A DNA stretch of 64,000 bases from Paenibacillus xylanexedens (GCF_017874615.1 NZ_JAGIKV010000006.1:186001-250000); one strand, 5' to 3'. Shown: positions 17,924 through 27,599, counted from the first letter of the stretch. Numbers and translations: made by a program. The notes: generated by a model from the sequence alone, not told the origin.

Positions 17924-19474
17924 CTAGTTTTTCTCAGACCATTCTTCGACATTCCATGTTTTGGTGACCCAACCCTCGTAGAAATCAGGTTCATGAGATA
18001 CAAGTATCACTGTTCCCTTGAATTCTTGCAACGCACGCTGCAACTCAGCTTTGGCCGTTACATCCAGATGGTTCGTCGGCTCATCGAATAGAATCCAGTT
18101 GCTTTCACGCATCAAGAGTTTGCATAAACGAACCTTGGCTTGCTCTCCACCACTCAGCATGTTAAGCGGACGGGTAATGTGCTCATTTTTCAACCCACAG
18201 CGAGCGAGATGACCCCTGACTTCATTCTGGGTCAAATGTGAAAACTCATTCCAGACATCCTCAATCGGCGTGATATTCCCAGCACGAACTTCCTGCTCAA
18301 AATATGCCGTTTCGAGATAATCTCCCAAAAAGGTTTTTCCACTGAGTGGAGATATTCTTCCCAAGATCGTCTTCAGCAGTGTCGATTTGCCCACACCATT
18401 ACAGCCTACGATGGCAATTTTCTCACCACGTTCAATCGTCATTGTCATTTTAGGTAGCAAAGGATACGTATATCCAATTTCAAAATCAATACCCTCAAAG
18501 ACCGTTTTACTGCTCGCACGGGCATCCTTGAATTTGAACGTTGGTTTGGCCGCTTCATCTGGACGATCAATTCGATCAATCTTATCCAGCTGCTTCTCCC
18601 GGCTCTTCGCTCGACCTGAAGTTGAAGCACGTGCCTTGTTACGCTGAATGAAATCTTCCTGCTTCTTGATGTACTCTTGCTGCTTCTCGTACGCATCAAT
18701 ATGCTGAGCTTTATTCATATCGGCCATCTCCAGGAACTTGTTATAGTTCGCTGCATATCGCGTTAATTTGGCAAACTCCAAATGATAAATGACATTTACG
18801 ACTTCATTCATAAATTCCGTGTCATGAGAGATTAGAAGAAATGCGTGCGGGTAGTCCTTCAGGTAACGTGACAACCATTCAATGTGCTCTACATCCAGAT
18901 AGTTGGTCGGCTCATCCAGTAAAAGAGCTGTAGGTTTCTCGAGCAGAAGCTTGGCAAGAAGCACCTTGGTACGTTGTCCACCACTTAGAGCTGCGACATC
19001 CCGATCAAGACCAATTGCGGACAAACCAAGACCATTGGCCATCTCTTCCACTTTTACGTCAATCAGATAGAAGTCGCCCTGCTCCAGTTGTTCCTGAATA
19101 TCGCCCATCTCTTCCAGCAACTGTTCCAGCTTATCTGGATCTGCATCTGCCATCTGGTCCGTAATATTCATCATTTCTTTTTCTAATTCAAGCAACGGAA
19201 GGAAGGCATCCTTAAGAACGTCACGAATAGTTTTGCCTGGGGTAAGCTTCGTGTGCTGATCCAGATATCCATAACGAACCTTAGGTGTCCATTCCACTTT
19301 TCCACTATCTTTAAGCAATTTACCGGTAAGGATGTTCATTAGTGTGGATTTGCCCACACCATTGGCACCAACAAGTCCTACGCGCTCTCCGGCAAGTAAA
19401 CGAAACGATACATTTTTAAATAACGTGCGATCTCCAAAATTGTGACTTACGTTCTCTACTGACAATAAACTCAT
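17924..19474 (-). CDS. yfmM: ABC-F family ATPase (YfmM-like)
   Basis: The 516-aa soluble protein has two ABC domains and no membrane segments. Walker A motifs are GANGVGKST (about residue 36) and GCNGVGKST. Signatures are LSGGQRTKV and LSGGEQAKV, and Walker B is LLLDEPTNYLD and ILFDEPTNHLD. A charged linker (about 230-310, rich in Lys/Arg/Glu) joins the two domains, as in ribosome-acting ABC-F proteins. The overall sequence and C-terminal ending resemble B. subtilis YfmM. Members act on the ribosome, relieving stalls or conferring antibiotic tolerance. It is probably monocistronic, preceded by a GGAG site with long spacing. There is no evidence for a specific resistance role. Confidence 0.9.
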   Translation of the reverse strand: MSLLSVENVSHNFGDRTLFKNVSFRLLAGERVGLVGANGVGKSTLMNILTGKLLKDSGKVEWTPKVRYGYLDQHTKLTPGKTIRDVLKDAFLPLLELEKEMMNITDQMADADPDKLEQLLEEMGDIQEQLEQGDFYLIDVKVEEMANGLGLSAIGLDRDVAALSGGQRTKVLLAKLLLEKPTALLLDEPTNYLDVEHIEWLSRYLKDYPHAFLLISHDTEFMNEVVNVIYHLEFAKLTRYAANYNKFLEMADMNKAQHIDAYEKQQEYIKKQEDFIQRNKARASTSGRAKSREKQLDKIDRIDRPDEAAKPTFKFKDARASSKTVFEGIDFEIGYTYPLLPKMTMTIERGEKIAIVGCNGVGKSTLLKTILGRISPLSGKTFLGDYLETAYFEQEVRAGNITPIEDVWNEFSHLTQNEVRGHLARCGLKNEHITRPLNMLSGGEQAKVRLCKLLMRESNWILFDEPTNHLDVTAKAELQRALQEFKGTVILVSHEPDFYEGWVTKTWNVEEWSEKN

Positions 19475-19612
19475 AAGATGAGGTTGCTCCTATCTATTAG
19501 ACATTACTTTTGTTATTGTTCCGAAACCCTATTCTAGCACAGGTTCCGTCTTTTCTGAAAGTAATGTAAACAGTTCATGAACCTCTTACATGATTTTGTC
19601 ATACAGGCTACC

Positions 19613-20596
19613 CTAACGATTAGAGCATTTATATTCGAAATAGCCTTGTGCAGCTGCTTGTTTTGCGTCTGTAAACACCTCTTCAGCACGGTAACCATTA
19701 CCACATGTGGAGGGATAGTAGTACTTGATACCCGTTAAAGGATCTACCCCACCTACGATGGCCGTTTTCTTCACAAGTCTGCCTCCACCGATCGCATAAT
19801 TGTTGATCTTTTGGTCACCCACACCTATACCTTGGATAAAGGCCATAATCCCTGTATCGTTAATGGAGTTGTACCAATCTTCCTGCGCAATCAGGGGCAT
19901 CGTAAACGTATAAGAAATACCGTTCTTTCTGGCAAACTCATTATGGCGGTTAATCACATCAGCCAGATCATCCTGTACAGCAGTCACAATCCGGCTTTGT
20001 CTAACTTGTTCAAATACGCTGGTATTCTGAAGTAAAGGAATCTGTGTGCTTGAAGCCAGTTCTTTTTGAAATCCTTCAATCCATTTCCCTGCGTTTGCGT
20101 CATAGGCATATACGTAGTCGTCCAGTGTAAAGTTAATACTGTTACCATTAGAATCTAAATATGTATAAGGTTTCTTGGGGCTCCACACTTGCCTGAAAGA
20201 ATCTTCACGGTTACCTGTCATCTCTGTTTCTGTGGACAACATATAATAGCCATCATAATCCAGAATAACCACGGCAGGAATGTAATTAAACATGTTTCGA
20301 ATAGCTGCGGGATCATCCTGAATCCCCATATTCAAAGCCATCGTCTGCGTAAATGTCAACAAGGCAAGCTCCTTATCGGCTTTAACAAACTTGGTTGAAT
20401 CATAACCTGCTTCATCATTTTGTTTCTCATTCTGATGCATCACTGCACCTGCATCCATGACTGCAGTTTGAAGTGCAGATCTGTATTGATGACCAAGATA
20501 TTGAGCCTCTTCGGCATCTTGGGTATGGAGTGAGATGGTCCAGAAGAGCGGGAAGAAGATCAGCACAAATACAATGGATAGCTCAGTAATCTTCAT
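19613..20596 (-). CDS. Exported single-TM protein, last gene of the Tad-like operon
   Basis: I do not recognise a named family for this 327-aa protein. It has a short basic start and one N-terminal hydrophobic helix (residues 5-22, LSIVFVLIFFPLFWTISL). A long outside domain follows, with an Asp/Tyr-rich centre and a C-terminal pair of cysteines (STCGNGY and YKCSNR) that could form a disulfide. The topology and position suggest a minor pseudopilin or surface component of the CpaF/TadBC machine encoded upstream. No class III prepilin cleavage motif is present. It overlaps the preceding gene by 14 nt and has a GGAGG site 11 nt before the ATG. Nothing coding follows before the ABC-F gene. Confidence 0.75.
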   Translation of the reverse strand: MKITELSIVFVLIFFPLFWTISLHTQDAEEAQYLGHQYRSALQTAVMDAGAVMHQNEKQNDEAGYDSTKFVKADKELALLTFTQTMALNMGIQDDPAAIRNMFNYIPAVVILDYDGYYMLSTETEMTGNREDSFRQVWSPKKPYTYLDSNGNSINFTLDDYVYAYDANAGKWIEGFQKELASSTQIPLLQNTSVFEQVRQSRIVTAVQDDLADVINRHNEFARKNGISYTFTMPLIAQEDWYNSINDTGIMAFIQGIGVGDQKINNYAIGGGRLVKKTAIVGGVDPLTGIKYYYPSTCGNGYRAEEVFTDAKQAAAQGYFEYKCSNR

Positions 20597-21134
20597 TGAG
20601 GACCATACCTCCGTATGTTACAAATACTGCTGAAGCTTGAGCCGTACCACTCAACCATTCACGAATGAGCATGGAAGGTGTACGATTTGTATTTTGGAGA
20701 GTCACCGTGAAAAAATCCCCTGTCGTCAACGTATATCTTCGGCCAGGATCATCAACCGGTATCACACCTGAGGATGGGAATAGTCTTTCTCGAATCTGAG
20801 CTGCATAATATCCATCCTGCACTACCTCATAGGTCCCGTTAAAACTGTTATTGTCCATCGGGTCTGTATAGTGAGGTACATATTTCTTATGTAAATGTTC
20901 CATCGACACCTCATACACATTGCCCGTCTGGGCCAGTTGCTCCTCAAACTCAGCCAACATTCGAGGTGAAATATATCCTTTCGTTCGGACAGCATCAACA
21001 AAACGTGTTACATTCTGAACAGCCGTCATACGTGCTATATCATCCTGCCGATCGGCTGTTTCAGCAGCTGGGTACACATAGAGCAAAAGGACTGCGAGCA
21101 ATACGGCAAGCATCTTGGATGCGGCATTAATCAA
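20583..21134 (-). CDS. Small exported single-TM protein of the Tad-like operon
   Basis: The 183-aa protein has an N-terminal hydrophobic helix (residues 7-22, KMLAVLLAVLLLYVYP) followed by a soluble domain with GYISPRMLAEFEEQL, resembling small pilus-associated proteins of Firmicute Tad-like clusters. No lipobox or class III prepilin motif was found. The start is TTG at 21132-21134, overlapping the stop of the previous gene (TTGA), with AAGGAGG 10 nt upstream. Four-gene overlap at this end of the operon implies coordinated, roughly stoichiometric synthesis. The function is inferred from context only. Confidence 0.75.
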   Translation of the reverse strand: MINAASKMLAVLLAVLLLYVYPAAETADRQDDIARMTAVQNVTRFVDAVRTKGYISPRMLAEFEEQLAQTGNVYEVSMEHLHKKYVPHYTDPMDNNSFNGTYEVVQDGYYAAQIRERLFPSSGVIPVDDPGRRYTLTTGDFFTVTLQNTNRTPSMLIREWLSGTAQASAVFVTYGGMVLNEDY

Positions 21135-21529
21135 TTAACACTGGCCTCCTTCCAAAAAACAATCTTGAGCAGTTCTCCAGTTTCATTTCGAATAAACTCT
21201 GGTCTGTAGGTGGCATCGAGCTGGACAGGAATCGTCGCTGTTTTGCTGACAAGTGGATCGATCACATACGAAGTCCCATCTACCTCCACAGGGATGCCTG
21301 TGCCTGTCATCTGTCTCACGGTATGCAACACTTCCGCACCATTATACTGATACGGATTAGTGGTACGCAGTGTTGTTGTCAGCCGACCTTCCATGCCTGC
21401 TGTTGTCTGTACTCTGTCGTTCAAGGCCGCTGATAAAATCTTAACATTCTGTTGCCCGTACAGGCAGGCTGTCACAAAAAGGACAACCGCCGTACAAAAC
21501 AACATGAGATGCTGTGTATTCCTGGACAT
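21131..21529 (-). CDS. Small exported single-TM protein of the Tad-like operon
   Basis: The 132-aa protein has a hydrophobic helix at residues 7-24 (HLMLFCTAVVLFVTACLYG). A domain of about 105 residues follows, rich in Thr and Val, with no recognised motif. It is placed between two other single-TM proteins, and its stop overlaps the TTG of the next gene. AGGAG lies 10 nt before the ATG. The cysteine in VTACLYG is not in a good lipobox. It is a likely minor pilin-like or envelope subunit (inference). Confidence 0.72.
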   Translation of the reverse strand: MSRNTQHLMLFCTAVVLFVTACLYGQQNVKILSAALNDRVQTTAGMEGRLTTTLRTTNPYQYNGAEVLHTVRQMTGTGIPVEVDGTSYVIDPLVSKTATIPVQLDATYRPEFIRNETGELLKIVFWKEASVN

Positions 21530-21545
21530 GTTAAACCAACTCCTG

Positions 21546-22031
21546 TCAGGATTGCTGGAAGATCAGCCCTCTTACCACGTTAGAACGGTCTTTCACGATA
21601 ATCGCTTTGAATTTACCACTTGGATTGACATATTGATTGTCTTTTTCACTCATGGTCTGATTAATAATACCTACCTTATCTTCAGGTCCAATAACAGAGC
21701 CATAATCCGCATTATTGAGATCCTGAGAAATATTCAACTGATTACCGTACCATTGACCAGCTACATTTTTACCCGTAATCACTTTAATACCAAACTGTTC
21801 CTTGTCCGCATATTTACGTAGTGCGTTGGTTACCTGAGATCCACTGATGGTTGTTCCGTCATACACCGTAAATGCGGCCTGAGACAACTCGGTCTGGATA
21901 TCAGCAAAATTGTTCTGGGCCGTCTTGGTTGCCTCCTGAGCCGAAATAAACAACAGAACTACAATTGTGATTAAAGCTATTGTTAAGAATATCCCTGCTG
22001 CCACCTTTAAAGCGCTTGATGCATTGTTCAT
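21546..22031 (-). CDS. Pilin-like exported protein, candidate major subunit
   Basis: The 161-aa protein starts MNNASSALKVAAGIFLTIAL. It has a hydrophobic helix at about 8-31, then an amphipathic heptad-like segment (AQEATKTAQNNFADIQTEL) that could extend the helix as in pilins. A C-terminal beta-rich domain of about 110 residues follows. It directly follows the TadBC-like membrane platform gene, where Flp pilins often lie. It lacks the Gly-x4-Glu processing site of class III prepilins, so classical cleavage is doubtful. GGGAGG precedes the ATG at 22029-22031 by 7 nt; an in-frame start 15 nt upstream overlaps that site. The role is inferred. Confidence 0.75.
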   Translation of the reverse strand: MNNASSALKVAAGIFLTIALITIVVLLFISAQEATKTAQNNFADIQTELSQAAFTVYDGTTISGSQVTNALRKYADKEQFGIKVITGKNVAGQWYGNQLNISQDLNNADYGSVIGPEDKVGIINQTMSEKDNQYVNPSGKFKAIIVKDRSNVVRGLIFQQS

Positions 22032-22093
22032 GATAAATCCTCCCAAGTTATAAGTTATTAAACTATTTCAGACTGTCACACAGATGAATTGTG

Positions 22094-24160
22094 CTACAGT
22101 TTCTGAATTTGATCATAATAAATGTTCATCTGCAAGAAACTCATACCGACCAATGGAATAACCAGATACAAAAAGATAAGGGCATACATAGGTGTAAATC
22201 CAATGGTTCTCCCCCATGATGCTTTGACATCTATCATTTTGCTGTACTCCTGCTTGCGTTGTTCAAAATAAAATGCCATCATGCTCTCGAGATCATCGAA
22301 GGCTTCACGTATTGAGATTTTGCCAAGGGCAAGCTGTAATTTATCAACCAGTCGCTGGAACTCGGGCAAGCCCGCCTCTTCCTTTAATTGTTCAAGTGCA
22401 AGCTCTGGTCCATGTTCAAAATGCAACAAACATTTTTGCAGCGGGCGCTTGAAAATGACGGCAAATCGATTAAGCCACTCCAATATCTCCTCGACTGACA
22501 TCCGGTCCATCTCACGCAAAATGGAAATCACCGTCTGGAATTGATAGATTTCATGTCGCATATCCAACCTTCGCATTTTCCGCTGAAATAACATGAGCCA
22601 TACGGGCATGAAGTACCCCGCTGCACCCATGAGAATGGCTATAATCATTTCCCACCAGCGTACATATTGCTTGTTATACACCTCAAGTTTCTGCATAATG
22701 CGCGTGATGGTCTCATTCTGGGTATCATGGTCTAACTGAACTGGAGATAACTGCTGTAACGCCTTGGAGACTTCTTCGTATGTAGCTCCTCGGTTCATTT
22801 CTACACTTTCCAACACGGATTGATCCAACGCTGTTTTTTCCTCAGCTTTCCTGAGATCCGCTTCAGCCATTGCACCAAACATTCGATCATCGCGGATTGG
22901 ATCATGCAAGATGTGGTTACGTTCAACCTGGTGCAACAGCAAGATGCAACCCATCGTAAGGACCAAACAACCTGCGAATAACATCACTCGACGAATGGCA
23001 AGCCATTCGTATTTCAACTCTGAGCTGCTCTCCCTCATGAGCCGTATCGTTTGACTGTACTGTGCACTGCCAGGTTTTGCTGCAAACAACATCGCCAATT
23101 TCCGTATGAAGGTCTGCCTGTACAGAAACTGATCCAACCATGAATGCTTATGCCCTGACCGGTAACGTGTCTCATCGTATTGCTGGAGCCTTTGCAGAAG
23201 CAAATAAGCAAGGATAATGATGACATAGATCGATATTTTGGTAACAAAACCGATTTTGCTGCGATAAAATTCATCCATCGTTGGGAAACTGACTCTGGCC
23301 CAGCGTTCGATTGGAGCGGTGAACAATACCGGAGCTAGCGCGATGATATTAAGTCCTTTGAGCAGGTAATCCAATTTATCACGCCGCAAAATCTCCAGAT
23401 GAATCTCCTGAGTCAGGTTACCCAGTCCTTTAAGATAAATAGAGCCTTGTGCTCTGTCCTTATCCCCAAACTCCATGACCATATAGGAAACGCCGGCGAA
23501 TCCTTTGAGAAAACGGTTGGGAGCCACTTCATAATAACGCTCAAGTGCTTCATTCGGATCTGGAGAAGTTAGAGCTTCGTAGATCAGTCTTACCTGTTCT
23601 GCTGCTTCTCCTGTACCTGCTTCAGCGGCTTCATAGAGCGCTTCCTCAACCATGCCATGCTGATGATACCTATGCCTTACATCTGCAAAGAGATCCAACA
23701 TCTGAACCAGCAACCTTTTCTCCATACGACTGAGACACATATCCAATACCAGACTGTTTAGCACCACAGCACAGAGCACGGACAGTATTACAAAAGCGAT
23801 ACCTGGCTGCAGAAAAAACAGAATGACACTAATGCCTCCATAACCTCCAAGAATAATCAGAACCACTGTCATCGTCAGCCTGCGAAGTGAAGGTTCATCC
23901 CCAACATGGCGGAATGAAATACGTTTCTGCACCTGTAGAATATAGGCTGATAACAGTGGGACCTTCATTCCAAGGCGGTAGGATTGCAACAAGATTGATC
24001 CCAGTCCCTTGAATCCCTTTCCGCTAGGAGCAAGAATAACGCCGGATTGACTTGTTAAACCACCTCCTCTGTGACGTAACATACTTAAAACCAGAAGTGT
24101 GATCAGCAGCCCTCCTGCACAAATACTTAATACGAGAAGCAGAATCCATTTAATTGTCAT
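22094..24160 (-). CDS. TadB-TadC-like fusion, inner-membrane platform protein
   Basis: The 688-aa protein has about seven hydrophobic segments arranged as two T2SF-like modules: a TM near the N-terminus, a pair around 90-135, a pair around 260-325, then one near 395, one near 520, and a final one around 655-680. Cytoplasmic helical domains between them (for example MLDLFADVRHRYHQHGM and LREMDRMSVEEILEWL) match the platform fold that contacts the secretion ATPase. In classical Tad systems TadB and TadC are separate 250-320-aa proteins, so this gene looks like a natural fusion. The ATG at 24158-24160 has GGGGTGAT upstream and overlaps the ATPase gene by 11 nt. A GTG at 24169 is an alternative start. 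Confidence 0.82.
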   Translation of the reverse strand: MTIKWILLLVLSICAGGLLITLLVLSMLRHRGGGLTSQSGVILAPSGKGFKGLGSILLQSYRLGMKVPLLSAYILQVQKRISFRHVGDEPSLRRLTMTVVLIILGGYGGISVILFFLQPGIAFVILSVLCAVVLNSLVLDMCLSRMEKRLLVQMLDLFADVRHRYHQHGMVEEALYEAAEAGTGEAAEQVRLIYEALTSPDPNEALERYYEVAPNRFLKGFAGVSYMVMEFGDKDRAQGSIYLKGLGNLTQEIHLEILRRDKLDYLLKGLNIIALAPVLFTAPIERWARVSFPTMDEFYRSKIGFVTKISIYVIIILAYLLLQRLQQYDETRYRSGHKHSWLDQFLYRQTFIRKLAMLFAAKPGSAQYSQTIRLMRESSSELKYEWLAIRRVMLFAGCLVLTMGCILLLHQVERNHILHDPIRDDRMFGAMAEADLRKAEEKTALDQSVLESVEMNRGATYEEVSKALQQLSPVQLDHDTQNETITRIMQKLEVYNKQYVRWWEMIIAILMGAAGYFMPVWLMLFQRKMRRLDMRHEIYQFQTVISILREMDRMSVEEILEWLNRFAVIFKRPLQKCLLHFEHGPELALEQLKEEAGLPEFQRLVDKLQLALGKISIREAFDDLESMMAFYFEQRKQEYSKMIDVKASWGRTIGFTPMYALIFLYLVIPLVGMSFLQMNIYYDQIQKL

Positions 24161-25976
24161 GCTGATCACCCCAGTGTTGCTTCATAAACTGTTCAAACTT
24201 CTCGGCATCCTTTAATGTCATCTGTTCTCGCATATCCACCATGCTTCCAGAGGAGATTGGAGCTGTTGCAACATACGCTCCATCTCTGTACTCCACAACA
24301 TTATGAAATGTAAATCCTGCCCTCTCTTCCACGCTATCACCTTGATTCGCACGAGGAAGACACTCCGTAATTCGTTCGATATATCTTCGTCCCTCAGCAT
24401 CTTTCTTCATATGAACATCGAAGTTGATTACACTCACAACCTGCTCCTCAGCAATATGCTCATGCTGGAACATACCTGTCTTGAGCAAGGAATTACGGAG
24501 GGAGAAGACCAGATCACGAAACGTTTTGGCATGGTGGGTAAACAGGGTGAACAGACTGGCAACCTGAGACATTTGAATCATCCATGCGGCCACCTCATCA
24601 CTCGCAACCTCACCGAGAATATTGACGGTACCATCCGTTTTTTTCTGCAAATCAAGCCCTTGTTGACCTGAAATGTGTTCGGTCTCTCGGAAACTCAAAA
24701 TATTACGTCGGCTATAGATCCGTCTTAATTGAAGTTCAAACGCCATCTCCTGCACCCGAAGGGTGTACGATGCATAGATGTGTTTGACCATAGCCATAAG
24801 CAACGTCGTTTTACCAGAACCTTGGGCCCCGGTTACAGCTGTAATCCGGCTTCCTTTCATCAGGTATTGAAGCAATGTGATTGGCAGATCTGCGTTGTTA
24901 CCCGTAACCAACTGTTCAAGTGAAGCATTCGGAATATCGAACTTTCGGACGAAGAACGCCCATGATTCTGCAAAAGGAGGTCTAACAACAACGACACGGG
25001 AGCCGTCTTTCATCTCGTTCACCTTGTATCCACTTGCTTCCGACAACTGTCCGGGATAATTGTATTTGTATATATTCTGGCATACCCTTTTCAGTTCACG
25101 AATACTGCCGAAGGACAGAAAGGGTAGATGAATGGACTTACCTTTATAGAAAATCCAGACACTTTCCATGCCGCTAAGCGGTTCTTCATGTGCATCATCC
25201 TCCAGTCCTTGATCCAGCAAATCATTCCACGATGCCGGTTTTCGAAGTCCCATATTATGAACAGCATCAAGCATACCGCTAACACCACCACTAACGCCGT
25301 CAATACGCTGGTCCCTTATCTCATCAACAACCGAGAATCCTTTATAATGTTGGTAGATACGTTGCACGATGATATCCGTCTTTTCTCTGAATCCAAGCTC
25401 TCGATACTCGCACTCGAAAACATACTGAATATCCTCCTCAGAGATATAATAACTTCCTCCATCGTCCGTACCTTCCTCCATTCTCAGTCTGCCAAGATCG
25501 TAGGTATCAATCATTCGGGAGAGTGCATCCACACCGAATTGCTGTCGGTACAGATAAAACACAATTTCGAATCGGTCCTGGATCGTCAGCAAATCTGGTT
25601 CTGCAAACAAAATAACTTCATCTACATTTGATTTGTTCAGCCCTATGCTTCGGGTCAGGAGATCCCCTATCAGATTTTTGACATACGTTTTGTCGCTGAT
25701 ACTGCCTGAGACACAGCCCTTCAGTGCTTTTCTCATCTCGGCACGCTGATTAATTCTTCGACGATATTCTTCTTCATGCAGACCCGCATCCGCGAGCTGA
25801 CTATGACTAAGCTCATGAAGTGAGTTCTTCACCTTCTCAATCAACATGTCAATCGTGAATGATTCCTGTTCAGGAACACGAGCATTCTTTTCACGAAGAA
25901 ACGTTCTATACTTGAACCAGATATAAGTCAGGCACAGAATCAAAATCAAACTTATCCATATGGTATTCCAGAGCAT
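24150..25976 (-). CDS. CpaF/TadA-type secretion ATPase with N-terminal membrane anchor
   Basis: The 608-aa protein begins with a TM helix (residues 4-21, NTIWISLILILCLTYIWF), unusual for this normally soluble family. A charged helical region follows. The C-terminal domain is a PilT/VirB11-type ATPase: Walker A GAQGSGKTTLL (about 383-393), a Walker B-like NILGEVASDEVAAW (about 452), and the His-box region FTLFTHHAKTFRDLV. Middle motifs (SGYKVNEMKDGSRVVVVRPPF) are typical of CpaF. It should power assembly or secretion through the platform encoded next. It is the only protein of the operon with an intact P-loop besides the kinase domain. Confidence 0.88.
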   Translation of the reverse strand: MLWNTIWISLILILCLTYIWFKYRTFLREKNARVPEQESFTIDMLIEKVKNSLHELSHSQLADAGLHEEEYRRRINQRAEMRKALKGCVSGSISDKTYVKNLIGDLLTRSIGLNKSNVDEVILFAEPDLLTIQDRFEIVFYLYRQQFGVDALSRMIDTYDLGRLRMEEGTDDGGSYYISEEDIQYVFECEYRELGFREKTDIIVQRIYQHYKGFSVVDEIRDQRIDGVSGGVSGMLDAVHNMGLRKPASWNDLLDQGLEDDAHEEPLSGMESVWIFYKGKSIHLPFLSFGSIRELKRVCQNIYKYNYPGQLSEASGYKVNEMKDGSRVVVVRPPFAESWAFFVRKFDIPNASLEQLVTGNNADLPITLLQYLMKGSRITAVTGAQGSGKTTLLMAMVKHIYASYTLRVQEMAFELQLRRIYSRRNILSFRETEHISGQQGLDLQKKTDGTVNILGEVASDEVAAWMIQMSQVASLFTLFTHHAKTFRDLVFSLRNSLLKTGMFQHEHIAEEQVVSVINFDVHMKKDAEGRRYIERITECLPRANQGDSVEERAGFTFHNVVEYRDGAYVATAPISSGSMVDMREQMTLKDAEKFEQFMKQHWGDQHDN

Positions 25977-25983
25977 CGGAGGT

Positions 25984-26814
25984 TCAGGCTCCCCTTTCCA
26001 GCCTCTTCAGAACTGTGCGCATACCTGCACCGTCCATAATCAGGCGAGCGAGTTCGCTCATGCTTGCAGCAAAACTCCCTTTACGAATGTCCTTATCCTC
26101 AGTCAAACTTTCCAACTGCAAGTATCTAGCGACATCTCGCCGATTCATTGCATCCAGGTATCCGGTTGTGTACGGTATCGCAGATATCGTGCCTTTATAT
26201 CTGAACTGTCGCTTAATATTGGAAAGCGTTGCACGGGAATGCAAATCGTATTTGTTAATGACAACATGTATATTCTTATTGTTCATTCGTTCTGGCAGGA
26301 TCTCTTCAAAGAACAACTCCAGATTTCGCATATTTTGATCGAGATTAATTACAACATAGTCCGCCTGTTGCAGCTTGAGCTGTGAATCGACACCAGCATG
26401 ATCCGCATCCAGAAGAACCAGATCATAATACTCGTTAGCTACATTTAGCAGCTTTTTCACTGTCTCACCATGTTCCTGCGGGGAACGTTCCATCTCATCA
26501 ATTCTTCCGGTTAGGAAATCAAGTCTTTCCTTCAGAAGTGGCTTGGTATAATCCCTAAGATTGTGCTTATTCAGACTGCCACTCGAATGCAGCCGTTCAA
26601 TCGCATCCCAGCCACCCTCTTCAAAGGAGAACATAAAATCCGCTGAATCCGTATCTTTGGATGGTAGAGCAGCTTCTGTGCCAGTTCCTGCAAGGCCTGC
26701 ATTAACAAGTAACACTCTTGTCCTGTAGTGAAGTGCCATCGCATAAGCACTAATTAATGTGCTTGAAGTGCAACCTGTTCCTGCAAAAGGGCTCCAAAAG
26801 GTAATGGTGCTCAT
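25984..26814 (-). CDS. MinD/CpaE-like protein with altered Walker A
   Basis: The 276-aa protein has the MinD/ParA fold. It starts MSTITFWSPFAGTGCTSSTL, where the canonical deviant Walker A (KGGxGKT) is expected; both lysines are missing. A Walker B-like segment is present (YDLVLLDADHAG), as is the switch-like VVINKYDLHSRATLS. In Tad systems CpaE/TadZ localises the apparatus at the pole, and atypical P-loops are known in that family. It overlaps the next upstream gene by 4 nt and ends 7 nt before the ATPase gene. It probably binds CpaF as a positioning or scaffold factor rather than hydrolysing ATP efficiently. Confidence 0.82.
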   Translation of the reverse strand: MSTITFWSPFAGTGCTSSTLISAYAMALHYRTRVLLVNAGLAGTGTEAALPSKDTDSADFMFSFEEGGWDAIERLHSSGSLNKHNLRDYTKPLLKERLDFLTGRIDEMERSPQEHGETVKKLLNVANEYYDLVLLDADHAGVDSQLKLQQADYVVINLDQNMRNLELFFEEILPERMNNKNIHVVINKYDLHSRATLSNIKRQFRYKGTISAIPYTTGYLDAMNRRDVARYLQLESLTEDKDIRKGSFAASMSELARLIMDGAGMRTVLKRLERGA

Positions 26815-27524
26815 GCTCTCATCCTCTCTGCTTCTTTCATCGCACGGCGACTACGAACACTTTCCCAACCTGTTAACTGCTCGACCACGCGACACAACGA
26901 TTTTTTGTAATTTCGTGACAGAGGTCCAAGATGAACTCGGCGATGATGCTCATTCTCAAGCTTAACTGCAGCTGTTAATTCATCCCACGGAAGCACTAAG
27001 GATTCTCCTGTCCACACAAACGGACTGCCCTCCAGATACGCCCACAGATAACGAGCTTCAAGCTTGCAGTCAACCCCGTTAATTAAGAGCCGCTGAAATG
27101 ACAGCTCATTAGGCAATGACTGTTCTTCAAGCAAACGATTCAACCAACCCTTGCCACGTTCCAGATTGTAACGCTCATAATCACTCACCCAGACTCTTAC
27201 ATCAGCGTTTAGCCAGAGATTACGTGATGCAAAATGTGAGGTCTCCATGTCATATAACACATAGTCATAACTGTCCAATTGCTCTCCATTTACTTCAAGA
27301 TGATTCTCTACAGCTGCTGAAGTGACAAAATGACAAGCGATATCAAATCCTTCAAATTCCGTAATTCGCAAAGACTGCTGACTGTCTCCTACACCGTACC
27401 CATACTTCTGTTGTAAGGTTCCATCTACGAGCAAGACCTTGTTGCCTGTCGAAGCCAATATCTTGCAAAGATACAACATCAGATCATTCTTCTCACATAA
27501 ACCCGCAAAGATCCATGTATGCAT
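26811..27524 (-). CDS. Highly divergent MinD-like protein without P-loop
   Basis: The 237-aa protein keeps the start of the MinD/ParA fold (HTWIFAGLCEKNDLMLYLCK, then KVLLVDGTL), with the helix that would follow a P-loop. The loop itself has no GxxGxGK residues. A Walker B-like strand is present (YDYVLYDMETSHF). It appears to be a sister of the next gene. Two tandem Walker-less members suggest a heterodimeric scaffold (inference). AGGAG lies 11 nt before the ATG. No enzymatic role can be assigned. Confidence 0.68.
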   Translation of the reverse strand: MHTWIFAGLCEKNDLMLYLCKILASTGNKVLLVDGTLQQKYGYGVGDSQQSLRITEFEGFDIACHFVTSAAVENHLEVNGEQLDSYDYVLYDMETSHFASRNLWLNADVRVWVSDYERYNLERGKGWLNRLLEEQSLPNELSFQRLLINGVDCKLEARYLWAYLEGSPFVWTGESLVLPWDELTAAVKLENEHHRRVHLGPLSRNYKKSLCRVVEQLTGWESVRSRRAMKEAERMRA

Positions 27525-27599
27525 AGATGTTACAACTCCTTTCTTTTTCTCAAACTCTCTGTTATCTGAATTATTCTAAAATAAGCCTCGGATTTCGCT

